DNA of 6,279 bases from an uncultured Oscillospiraceae bacterium (GTDB taxonomy: Bacteria > Bacillota > Clostridia > Oscillospirales > Acutalibacteraceae): contig CABVAD010000070.1 of NCBI GenBank assembly GCA_902496265.1, forward strand, positions 1 to 6,279, in the 5' to 3' direction. Both the position numbers and the translations under genes were made by a program. The stretch's first letter is position 1. Each line of letters starts with the position of its first letter. The notes beneath the pieces are model-generated. The model ran no database searches. It was not told where the DNA came from and was given only the letters and a program-made list of their open reading frames with translations. Of the stretch, positions 1 to 6,275 are shown piece by piece.

Positions 1-4
1 GGAT

Positions 5-1681
5 GTGCATTCTGTCCGTCAGTTGATGAGAACTAAAACCATTTATGATATACCGCTTAGAGTTACCTTTTATGCCCGTGTGTCGAGTGAAAAGGACGAG
101 CAGCTCAACTCTCTTGACAACCAGATATCCTATTACCGTAATTTTATTAAAAAGAACGCTAACTGGGAGTTTGTTGAGGGATATATTGACGAAGGTCTTT
201 CGGGTATGAGCACCAAAAAGCGTGAGAATTTCCACAATATGATTAGTGATGCAAAGGCGGGTCTTTTTGACCTTGTTATCACAAAGGAAATCACCCGTTT
301 TGCCCGTAACACCCTTGACAGTATTCAATACACCCGTGACCTACTTTCTTATGGTGTAGGTGTGTTTTTTCAAAACGATAATATTAACACGCTTGACGAA
401 GATAGCGAACTTCGATTAACAATTATGTCAGGTATTGCCCAGGACGAACTTAGAAAACTGTCAAGCCGTATTAAGTTCGGTCATCAGGAAGCCATAAAGA
501 AAAATGTTGTCCTCGGTAATAGCCGTATATTTGGCTACCGTAAGGACAACAAAAGGCTGGTTATTGACGAAAAAGAAGCGGAAATGGTTCATGAACTATT
601 TGAACTTTACGCTACCGATCAATACAGTATGAAACAGATTGAGGAAATCTTTTGGAACAAGGGTTACCGCAACAATAACGGTAAACGCATCTGCCACAGT
701 ACAATGTCCAACACCATTTCCAACCCCAAATACAAGGGCTATTATGTGGGGAACAAGGTAAAAATCGTTGATATGTTCACCAAAAAGCAAAAGTTTTTAC
801 CGCCCGAGGAATGGGTTATGTTTAAGGATGAAACCGGCGAAATTGTACCCGCTATTGTTAGTGAAGAACTTTGGGAACAGGCAAACGCCGTTTTAAAAAG
901 GCGAAGCCGTGATGTTAAGAACAGGCAGAATCTATGCAACCATCCAAATCTTTTGACCGGTAAAATGTATTGTACCCATTGCGGAAAGCTCTACTACCGC
1001 AAGGACAGTAAAGACCGCAAGGGCAATGTTCTTTCCCGTTGGATATGTAGTGGTAAGATAAACAACGGCACTGACTCCTGTCCTTCCTTTACAATTTACG
1101 AAGAAGAAATCAAAGAAGTTCTTTATGAGGTGTTTAAGGACACCGCCGAGGACGCAAAGCTGATTATTGAGGAATACACAAATATGTATGCCGAAGTTTT
1201 AGCGAAAGACAGTTCATCAGGCGAACTGCAAAAATTAAAAGACCGCCTTGATTTTCTTTCTAAGAAAAAATCAAAGTTGCTTGAATACAATATTGCGGAG
1301 CAAATAAGCGACCGAGACTTTGTTGAAATGAACAAGCAGATTTCCGAGGAGTCCGCTGAAATTTATTCCAATATTGAAGAAATGGAAAATGAAATAGATT
1401 CGAGGTCTGGTTTCAAAGAAAAAATCGAAGAAATCAAAATCATTCTCCAAAAAGCAGAAAGCGAAGCATCAAAGGAAATGATAGACTCCGCCTTTGTGAA
1501 CAGATATATTGATAAAATTTATGTAACCCCCATAGACGATGGCACAGCCGAGATTTCGGTTAAGATTTTTACGGGTGATACCTTTGGGAAGGTGTTTGAA
1601 AAGGTAAACCGTCGGCTCACGGGTTGTACGGGACACACTTTTAAAAAGATGATCGAGTCTTACGAAAACAGCATGAAATAA
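5..1681 (+). CDS. Large serine recombinase (site-specific integrase/excisionase), 5' end possibly outside window
   Basis: Cuts and rejoins DNA at short attachment sites through a serine-DNA intermediate, moving an integrative element or prophage in and out of the chromosome. Residues counted from the GTG at 5. The resolvase catalytic domain covers about 18-165: YARVS holds the nucleophile Ser27, ITRFARNTLD holds Arg98 and Arg101, and there is a DELRKLSSR helix motif near 147-155. A Recombinase domain follows (about 170-300, with GYRKDNKRLVID and the PKYKGYYVG turn). Next comes a zinc ribbon with Cys323, Cys326, Cys348 and Cys359, then a charged coiled coil at about 405-490. At 558 residues it has normal large-serine-recombinase length and looks intact. 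The start is unsettled: GTG at 5 and ATG at 26 are both in frame, neither has a visible ribosome site, and the frame is open to the window edge. It is AT-richer than the DUF1015 and carboxypeptidase genes, which fits transfer. Which element it moves cannot be told. Confidence 0.93.
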   Translation: MHSVRQLMRTKTIYDIPLRVTFYARVSSEKDEQLNSLDNQISYYRNFIKKNANWEFVEGYIDEGLSGMSTKKRENFHNMISDAKAGLFDLVITKEITRFARNTLDSIQYTRDLLSYGVGVFFQNDNINTLDEDSELRLTIMSGIAQDELRKLSSRIKFGHQEAIKKNVVLGNSRIFGYRKDNKRLVIDEKEAEMVHELFELYATDQYSMKQIEEIFWNKGYRNNNGKRICHSTMSNTISNPKYKGYYVGNKVKIVDMFTKKQKFLPPEEWVMFKDETGEIVPAIVSEELWEQANAVLKRRSRDVKNRQNLCNHPNLLTGKMYCTHCGKLYYRKDSKDRKGNVLSRWICSGKINNGTDSCPSFTIYEEEIKEVLYEVFKDTAEDAKLIIEEYTNMYAEVLAKDSSSGELQKLKDRLDFLSKKKSKLLEYNIAEQISDRDFVEMNKQISEESAEIYSNIEEMENEIDSRSGFKEKIEEIKIILQKAESEASKEMIDSAFVNRYIDKIYVTPIDDGTAEISVKIFTGDTFGKVFEKVNRRLTGCTGHTFKKMIESYENSMK

Positions 1682-1695
1682 GACTTCGCGTCAAT

Positions 1696-1727
1696 AAAGA
1701 GGACCCGATTACGGGTCTTCTTTTTTT
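1696..1727 (+). terminator. Intrinsic terminator of the recombinase gene
   Basis: A 12-bp stem pairs 1696-1707 (AAAGAGGACCCG) with 1712-1723 (CGGGTCTTCTTT) with one G-U wobble and an ATTA loop. An uninterrupted T run covers 1721-1727. It starts 15 bases after the recombinase stop and insulates the next gene from read-through. It could belong to the element, or to the chromosomal gene originally upstream of the insertion point. Confidence 0.88.
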
Positions 1728-1775
1728 GAATAATGGGGCTTAATCGGCGCAAAATAATAAAAAAGGAGTGATAAA

Positions 1776-1982
1776 ATGTTTGATAAAATATGTCTTATAC
1801 TTGTTATAATCGGCGCTCTCAACTGGGGACTTGTCGGACTGTTTGAGTTTGATCTGGTCGCCTGGGCGTTCGGCGGAGCAACCGCTATTATCAGCCGTAT
1901 AATATATACCGTAATAGCTCTTGCGGGCATATGGTGTATCTCCCTTTTATTCAGGGACGGCGGCGCATCCGATCACGATTAA
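1776..1982 (+). CDS. DUF378 family small membrane protein
   Basis: A 68-residue protein of unknown function, full length for the DUF378 (YuzA-like) family. It has two predicted transmembrane helices (about residues 5-25 and 36-59). The first carries the family signature IIGALNWGLVGLF and the second the ALAGIW turn; a short polar tail DGGASDHD follows. The start at 1776 is supported by AAGGAG at 1763-1768, seven bases upstream. It stands alone: a terminator precedes it by about 50 bases and another follows it. No convincing promoter fits into the short space after the recombinase terminator, so its native promoter may have been cut off by insertion of the element. Family assignment is secure from the motif; no biochemical role is known to me. 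Confidence 0.9.
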   Translation: MFDKICLILVIIGALNWGLVGLFEFDLVAWAFGGATAIISRIIYTVIALAGIWCISLLFRDGGASDHD

Positions 1983-2005
1983 TTGTATTTATAAATTGTG
2001 TCTGC

Positions 2006-2043
2006 GAAACCTCCGCTATGACAGTAGACGGAGGTTTCTTTTT
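2006..2043 (+). terminator. Intrinsic terminator after the DUF378 gene
   Basis: A perfect 10-bp stem pairs GAAACCTCCG (2006-2015) with CGGAGGTTTC (2029-2038) around a 13-base loop. A T run covers 2039-2043. It lies 24 bases after the DUF378 stop codon and separates that gene from the lipoprotein promoter. Confidence 0.88.
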
Positions 2044-2124
2044 CTATATCGCAGGCGTTTTACGGAAAAATATTACAAAATCACTGTTAACGCACTAAAA
2101 AAGCCCAAATAAATAAAAACAAGG

Positions 2125-2153
2125 TTGACTTTTAAACCGCTAACGAATAAAAT
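2125..2153 (+). promoter_or_regulatory. Sigma-70/SigA-type promoter for the lipoprotein gene
   Basis: A -35 box TTGACT (2125-2130) and a -10 box TAAAAT (2148-2153) are separated by 17 bases; each differs from consensus at one position. Transcription would start near 2160, giving a leader of about 43 bases that carries the GGAGGG ribosome site at 2190-2195. The -10 box lies inside an inverted repeat (2134-2143 with 2170-2178). Confidence 0.7.
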
Positions 2154-2181
2154 AGTAATATGAGGCGTATTAGCGTTTTTT
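2134..2181. repeat. Inverted repeat spanning the -10 box, followed by a T run
   Basis: AAACCGCTAA (2134-2143) is the reverse complement of TTAGCGTTT (2170-2178), apart from one extra C. The arms bracket the -10 box and the expected start site, and the right arm runs into six Ts (2176-2181). Because the left arm lies upstream of the predicted start, a transcript from this promoter could not form the hairpin. An operator, or a weak terminator for transcription arriving from upstream, fits better. It may also be chance. Confidence 0.35.
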
Positions 2182-2202
2182 AAGCTTTCGGAGGGATACG
2201 GT

Positions 2203-2949
2203 ATGAAAAACAGATTTGTATTGTCGGCTGTGTTATCGCTTATTTCGGCGGTATTGCTGCTTTCTTCCTGCAGCCCTGTCGACAAGAATTACGCCGTTTC
2301 AAGCGAAAGCTCGGTATCCTCGGTAACCTCTGTCAAATCAGCTCCCGAGGGGGTAAACCGCCCCGCTATTATGTCAGATGACAAAATTATGCCTCAGTTT
2401 GTCGATATAAGCGTGTTTGACGAGGAAAATTATTCCGAGGTCTATCTCGGTAAAAAGTTCAAATTTAACGTGAGCTTCGCCGGCGACGAGTTCACGGTGC
2501 CGACTTCAGTTTCCGTACTCGCTAAAAAGGGCTGGAAGCTGCTTGAAAACAGCCAGTATGACGAGGACTCGCTGGTTTACGCCTGTGATTCGGTGGAAAC
2601 GGTTTTTGAAAAGGAAGACGGCACGAGAATTACCGCTACCTTCTTCAATTCCTCAAACAGCTCTGTAAAGCTTAATAAATGCAGCATAGTTAAGTTTAAA
2701 ATCGACAATGATTTTTACACAAACGCCGACGGCTTCCACGAGTTTAACGTCAACGGTATCAACAACAAAATGGCAATTACGGATATTATTGATACTCTCG
2801 GCACGCCCTCGCATTTTTACGGAATTTCGGAGGATAACTACTACCTCGATTATTTTATTACCGAAAAGGACCGCCGCAACGGCATAACGGTTTATATCAA
2901 TCCGTCTGACGATTCGGTTACCGCCGTTGAATTTTCGTATTATAAGTAA
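2203..2949 (+). CDS. Lipoprotein of unknown function
   Basis: A 248-residue exported lipoprotein that I do not recognise. The N-terminus MKNRF plus a hydrophobic stretch (about 5-20) ends in a lipobox LSSC with Cys23 as the lipidated residue. A Ser/Val-rich linker (about 31-50) follows, typical of surface-tethered proteins. A mixed beta-type middle domain covers about 80-170, around VPTSVSVLAKKGWKLLEN. A C-terminal segment (about 180-248) runs NGINNKMAITDIIDTLGTP and then short beta strands; the 'conserved turn, helix, LGxP' pattern resembles BamE/SmpA-like lipoprotein folds, which is only a loose analogy. The start is fixed by GGAGGG at 2190-2195 with seven-base spacing. It has its own promoter and is followed 60 bases later by the DUF1015 gene in the same direction. 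The product probably sits on the outer face of the membrane; its partner or ligand is unknown. Confidence 0.85.
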   Translation: MKNRFVLSAVLSLISAVLLLSSCSPVDKNYAVSSESSVSSVTSVKSAPEGVNRPAIMSDDKIMPQFVDISVFDEENYSEVYLGKKFKFNVSFAGDEFTVPTSVSVLAKKGWKLLENSQYDEDSLVYACDSVETVFEKEDGTRITATFFNSSNSSVKLNKCSIVKFKIDNDFYTNADGFHEFNVNGINNKMAITDIIDTLGTPSHFYGISEDNYYLDYFITEKDRRNGITVYINPSDDSVTAVEFSYYK

Positions 2950-2955
2950 ATTGCT

Positions 2956-2984
2956 CCGCCCTCATATGAATAATTTGGGGGCGG
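2956..2984 (+). repeat. GC-rich hairpin between the lipoprotein and DUF1015 genes
   Basis: CCGCCCTCA (2956-2964) pairs with TGGGGGCGG (2976-2984), nine pairs with one G-U wobble and an 11-base loop. It starts seven bases after the lipoprotein stop. The following sequence (GTTAATAATA) lacks a T run, so it is at best a weak terminator. It could instead protect the 3' end of the upstream message or lower read-through into the DUF1015 gene. Confidence 0.5.
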
Positions 2985-3009
2985 GTTAATAATATCAGGG
3001 AGAACTGCA

Positions 3010-4206
3010 ATGAATGATAATCTTTTTTTGCCCGCCGACATTCTTTTACCTAAGCGCGGCTTCGAAAAGTGGGCGGTAATCGCCTGCGACCAGTACACCT
3101 CCGAGCCTGAATACTGGCAAAGGGTTAAGGAATATGTCGATGACGCGCCTTCGGCTCTTAATATTGTTTTTCCCGAGGTCTATCTTTCGTCGGACAACAG
3201 CGCTAAAACCGCCGAAATTAACGCTAATATGAAAAAATATCTTGGCGGCGGCGTTTTCGATACATATGAAAATACCTTCGTCTATGTAAAGCGCACCCTT
3301 TCCTGCGGAAGGGTACGCCGCGGGATAGTCGGGCTCATTGATTTGGAAAATTACAGCTGCGAAAAAAACAGCCGCACACTTATAAGGGCCACCGAGGAAA
3401 CCGTGGCGGAGCGCGTCCCGCCGAGGGTTGAAATAAGAAAAGACGCTCCTATGGAAATTCCCCATATAATGCTGCTTATCGACGACCCTGAGAAAACGGT
3501 TATTGAGCCGCTTGATAATACCGAAACCGCTCCCTTGCTCTACGATTTTGATTTAATGCAAAACGGAGGGCATATACGCGGCACCGCGGTGAACGGTAAA
3601 GCCGCCGAGGCTTTGCAGGAAAGGCTGTCCGAGCTTGCAGGCGACGGCGATAACCGACTGCTTTTCGCCGTGGGAGACGGCAACCACTCCCTTGCCGCCG
3701 CAAAGGAATGTTACAGGCTTAACAAAACCGATGCCTCGCGTTATGCTCTGGTTGAGATTGTTAATATCCACGATTCTTCCCTTGATTTTGAGCCGATTTA
3801 CCGTATACTCTTCGGCGTAAACCCTGAAGAGGTCATAAACGGATTTGTCTCATCCTTAGGCGGTGAATACAAGGGCGGGGACGCGCAGAGCTTCACCTGC
3901 GTTTACGGCGGAAATCAGCGTGAAATTTCGGTGAAGCCCGCCGCAAAGCTGGCGGTCGGCACGCTGCAAGGCTATATAGACAAATTCTTAAAGCAAAATC
4001 CGCAGGCACGCGTCGATTATATTCACGGCGAAAGCTCGGTCCGCGAGCTTTCAAAAGCCCCGAACACCCTCGGCTTTTTGTTCTGCGGTATGCGTAAGGA
4101 CGAACTGTTCGGCGCCGTAAAGCAGGACGGCTCTCTGCCGCGCAAAACCTTTTCAATGGGCTGTGCCGACGATAAGCGCTTCTACCTTGAGTGCAGAAGG
4201 CTTTAA
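3010..4206 (+). CDS. DUF1015 family protein
   Basis: A 398-residue soluble protein, full length for the DUF1015 family, whose activity is not established to my knowledge. Family hallmarks in order: an N-terminal WAVIACDQYTSEPEYW block (21-36); FPEVYL (54-59); the conserved RATEETVAERVPPRVEIRKD stretch starting at 126; the central VGDGNHSLAAAK motif (221-232), corresponding to the DGHHR-type signature of other members; LVEIVNIHDSSLDFEPIYR (247-265); and the C-terminal LPRKTFSMG block (376-384) followed by FYLECRRL. The conserved Asp-Gly-Asn-His cluster suggests a catalytic or ligand site; similarity to ParB/sulfiredoxin-like folds has been suggested but I cannot verify it. The start has AGGGAG at 2997-3002, seven bases upstream. 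No clear promoter lies in the 60-base gap, so it is probably transcribed with the preceding lipoprotein gene. It has no signal peptide or membrane helix, so cytoplasmic. Confidence 0.92.
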   Translation: MNDNLFLPADILLPKRGFEKWAVIACDQYTSEPEYWQRVKEYVDDAPSALNIVFPEVYLSSDNSAKTAEINANMKKYLGGGVFDTYENTFVYVKRTLSCGRVRRGIVGLIDLENYSCEKNSRTLIRATEETVAERVPPRVEIRKDAPMEIPHIMLLIDDPEKTVIEPLDNTETAPLLYDFDLMQNGGHIRGTAVNGKAAEALQERLSELAGDGDNRLLFAVGDGNHSLAAAKECYRLNKTDASRYALVEIVNIHDSSLDFEPIYRILFGVNPEEVINGFVSSLGGEYKGGDAQSFTCVYGGNQREISVKPAAKLAVGTLQGYIDKFLKQNPQARVDYIHGESSVRELSKAPNTLGFLFCGMRKDELFGAVKQDGSLPRKTFSMGCADDKRFYLECRRL

Positions 4207-4226
4207 ATCATATTTTTCCGCCTGTT

Positions 4227-4274
4227 AAAACTGCCTGAACCGCGAACAATTAACGGCTCAGGCAGTTTTGTTTT
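4227..4274. terminator. Bidirectional intrinsic terminator between convergent genes
   Basis: A 16-base arm at 4227-4242 (AAAACTGCCTGAACCG) pairs with 4254-4269 (CGGCTCAGGCAGTTTT) over an 11-base loop. On the + strand there is one A-C mismatch; on the - strand the same position is a G-U wobble, so that stem is unbroken. The flanking A and T tracts give each strand a U-rich end (TTTTGTTTT on +, TTTT on -). It starts 20 bases after the DUF1015 stop and lies at the cyclophilin stop, so it can serve both transcripts. Confidence 0.87.
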
Positions 4275-4881
4275 AATCTGTAATTACAACCGATTTAATA
4301 ACAGGCTGATTTTCTCTCAGTACCGTTCCGTTATTGTCGGTAACGGGTGTGTTTTCGGCTATCGCGTCGACAACCTCCATACCGTCGGTCACGAAACCGA
4401 AAGCGGCGTACTTCCCGTCAAGATGAGTGCCGTCTCCATGCATTATAAAGAACTGCGAGGAGGCGCTGTCATAACTCGTTGAGCGCGCCATTGAGATAAC
4501 TCCCCTTTTGTGGGAAATATTATTCTCAACCCCGTTAGCTGAAAACTCGCCCTTTATGGTTTCATCGCTGCCGCCCGTGCCGTTGCCGTTAGGGTCGCCG
4601 CCCTGAATCATAAAGCCCGAAATTATACGGTGAAAGGTTAGCCCGTCATAAAAGCCGCTTTTTGCAAGCTCCATAAAGTTCTTAACCGTTATCGGTGCGG
4701 TATCGCCGTCAAGCTCAAGCTTTATTTCACCGTAATTTTCCACAGTTATAACAGCATGATGAATTCCGTATTTTTCCGTGTACGAAGACTTACCCTCGTC
4801 TGCTTTATTCTTTCCGCAGGCGCACAGCCCCAAACAAAGCGCAAAAGCAATCACAGCCGCCGTAAATTTTTTAATGTTCAT
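4273..4881 (-). CDS. Cyclophilin-type peptidyl-prolyl cis-trans isomerase, lipoprotein
   Basis: Catalyses cis-trans isomerisation of Xaa-Pro bonds, here probably helping exported proteins fold outside the membrane. The 202-residue product starts with MNIKK, a hydrophobic segment and a lipobox LCAC, with Cys22 as the likely lipidated residue. The cyclophilin domain covers about 42-202: FHRIISGFMIQGGDPNG (83-99) holds catalytic Arg85 and Gln93, followed by SQFFIMHGD (142-150) and HLDGKYAAFGFV (153-164). The position equal to Trp121 of human CypA is His153, as is common in cyclosporin-insensitive bacterial members. The ATG at 4881 is preferred: AAGGGTGA sits a few bases upstream, and a more upstream GTG (4890) lies inside that ribosome site. 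The gene overlaps the end of the carboxypeptidase gene by 11 bases, so the two form an operon and are probably translationally coupled. Confidence 0.94.
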   Translation of the reverse strand: MNIKKFTAAVIAFALCLGLCACGKNKADEGKSSYTEKYGIHHAVITVENYGEIKLELDGDTAPITVKNFMELAKSGFYDGLTFHRIISGFMIQGGDPNGNGTGGSDETIKGEFSANGVENNISHKRGVISMARSTSYDSASSQFFIMHGDGTHLDGKYAAFGFVTDGMEVVDAIAENTPVTDNNGTVLRENQPVIKSVVITD

Positions 4882-6217
4882 TTCTGTCACCCTTCTTTTT
4901 ACCGTAAGGAATGTATTTAACCCTGCGCTTTCTTATACGCGCAATATTGAGCCTTATCACCATAAGAATAAATATAACAACCGCAAGCGCGATAAGTACG
5001 TAAACCACCTTCATATAAACCGAGCCGAAAAAGCTTTTAATATACTTAAGCGCTATAAGCAGCTTGCTTTCCTTAACGCTGTCCCCCGCGACAAGCTTAA
5101 CTGTCCCTATAACCTGCTCGGCATAAATAATATCCGCCGTTCCGAGAACATCTCCTTTTTTAACAGGAGCCTCGACCGATTCCGATTTAAGGTGCGGCTT
5201 TACCACTATTGTCGAATCGTCCGCCTCGTTAGGCAGGACGGTTACAAACGGCTTTTCAAAGTAGAGCGAAACAAAATCGGTATCAAGCGACAGCTCGACG
5301 GGCATTTCGCACACGGGTTCGGTGGAATTTGCAACCTCCTTAAACGAAAAGCTGTTGAACGCCCAGCGGTACAGCTCGGCACTTTCAATAAATTCATAAC
5401 GCTTGTCGGCATTAGGCGGGCAGTTCATAAGAACGCACATATAATTATATCCGCTGTAGGAGGCAAAGCTTACAAGACAGCGCCCCGCCTCGTCGGTATA
5501 GCCTGTTTTTCCGCCCTTTGCGTACTGGTAGTAATAGTTTGTCGTGTTGTCAAGCAAAAAGTTTGTTGTGGAAAGCGTGCGCTTGCCCGACATATTTGTA
5601 GCCTCGATAGTATAGCGCGATGCTCCGCATACGGTTTTAAAGGTTTCATTTTTTAATGCGTAGCTCATAAGTGTGTAAACGTCGCGCACCGTGGTATAAT
5701 TATCTACATCATGAAGACCCACGGGATTTGTATAGCGTGTACCCGTAAGCCCCAATTGGGCGGCTTTTTCGTTCATCTGCGCGACAAAGCCCTCAAGACT
5801 TCCGCCGTAATAAATGGCGGCGAGATACGCACAGTCGCCGAAGGAGGACATAAGCACCGTGTATACCAAATCAAGCTGGGTTATCTCCTCCCCTATCTGA
5901 AGATTTGAAACCGCGCTGCCCGTACCCGATATCAGCTGCTGAACCTCTTTTGTCATGGCAACCTTGCCCGCGGGGTCGTATTTTTCGCTTTCGAGCATCA
6001 GGATAACGGTCATTATTTTTGTTAAGGACGCGGGGTACATTTTTTGGTCGATATTGTTACTGTAAAGTATCTCACCCGTATCCATAGATACTAACATTCC
6101 CGCCTTTGCGGTAATATTGAAGCCCGTAATTTCGTAGGCGGAAGCCGTCAAGGGGGTTAAAATCACCGAAAATACCAAAATAACAGTAAAAATAATGGAA
6201 AATAGCTTTTTTAGCAT
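4871..6217 (-). CDS. dacF: D-alanyl-D-alanine carboxypeptidase (penicillin-binding protein 5/DacF family)
   Basis: Removes the terminal D-Ala from peptidoglycan pentapeptides outside the membrane, limiting cross-linking. The 448-residue product has a signal peptide (about 1-27, TASA before YE). A peptidase S11 domain (about 33-280) carries the SxxK motif SLTK at 64-67 with nucleophile Ser64, and KTG at 237-239 within AKGGKTGYTDEAG. NPVGLHD (164-170) is a further family block. A PBP5 C-terminal beta domain follows (about 290-380). A single transmembrane helix (about 402-422) and a basic tail RIRKRR replace the amphipathic anchor of the E. coli enzyme. The second catalytic motif is odd: where SxN (as in SSANDAA) is expected, the sequence reads SSFGDCA (124-130), so Asn is Gly127. 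The start has AGGGAG at 6229-6224. First gene of a two-gene operon with the cyclophilin lipoprotein. The dacF symbol is by family resemblance. Confidence 0.94.
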   Translation of the reverse strand: MLKKLFSIIFTVILVFSVILTPLTASAYEITGFNITAKAGMLVSMDTGEILYSNNIDQKMYPASLTKIMTVILMLESEKYDPAGKVAMTKEVQQLISGTGSAVSNLQIGEEITQLDLVYTVLMSSFGDCAYLAAIYYGGSLEGFVAQMNEKAAQLGLTGTRYTNPVGLHDVDNYTTVRDVYTLMSYALKNETFKTVCGASRYTIEATNMSGKRTLSTTNFLLDNTTNYYYQYAKGGKTGYTDEAGRCLVSFASYSGYNYMCVLMNCPPNADKRYEFIESAELYRWAFNSFSFKEVANSTEPVCEMPVELSLDTDFVSLYFEKPFVTVLPNEADDSTIVVKPHLKSESVEAPVKKGDVLGTADIIYAEQVIGTVKLVAGDSVKESKLLIALKYIKSFFGSVYMKVVYVLIALAVVIFILMVIRLNIARIRKRRVKYIPYGKKKGDRNEH

Positions 6218-6223
6218 GGAAAT

Positions 6224-6275
6224 CTCCCTGAATATATAGTATAATGAAAAACAGACAAGCTTTTAGATAATTATA
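6224..6275 (-). promoter_or_regulatory. Ribosome site and candidate -10 boxes for the carboxypeptidase operon
   Basis: On the - strand, AGGGAG (6229-6224) precedes the ATG at 6217 by six bases. Two possible -10 boxes are visible: TATAAT (6275-6270), whose -35 would lie off the window, and TATACT (6243-6238), which lacks a good -35 at the right spacing and would give a very short leader. The first fits better, with transcription starting near 6263. The promoter is only partly inside the window. Confidence 0.4.

Larger units (their letters stand above)
1..1727. mobile_element. Putative right end of an integrated element (ICE, prophage or transposon), continuing off the left edge
   Basis: Inference. 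A complete large serine recombinase gene points rightward with its 3' end next to ordinary chromosomal genes. Such integrases are commonly the outermost gene of their element, with the attachment site just beyond. The right border is not precisely defined: it should fall between the recombinase stop (1681) and the DUF378 start (1776), and I place it nominally at the end of the terminator. No target duplication can be seen because the left end is absent. A stand-alone or remnant recombinase is the alternative. Confidence 0.45.

Noticed and set aside
1709..1930. Open frame on the - strand across the recombinase-DUF378 spacer
   Set aside because: It runs antisense through the terminator and most of DUF378, and its Pro/Ser/Ile-rich translation has no recognisable feature.
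3046..3465. Open frame on the - strand within the DUF1015 gene (139 codons)
   Set aside because: It is antisense to a confidently identified gene and its translation matches no family I recognise; it most likely reflects the GC-rich codons of the sense gene.
4879..4890. GTG at 4890 as the cyclophilin start
   Set aside because: It would add only three residues (Met-Thr-Glu) and lies within the AAGGGTGA ribosome site that serves the ATG at 4881.
4778..5656. Long open frame on the + strand, opposite the carboxypeptidase and cyclophilin genes (292 codons)
   Set aside because: It begins with a GTG lacking a ribosome site, its translation is rich in Arg/Lys/Asn with no recognisable domain, and it lies fully opposite two genes with clear family motifs.
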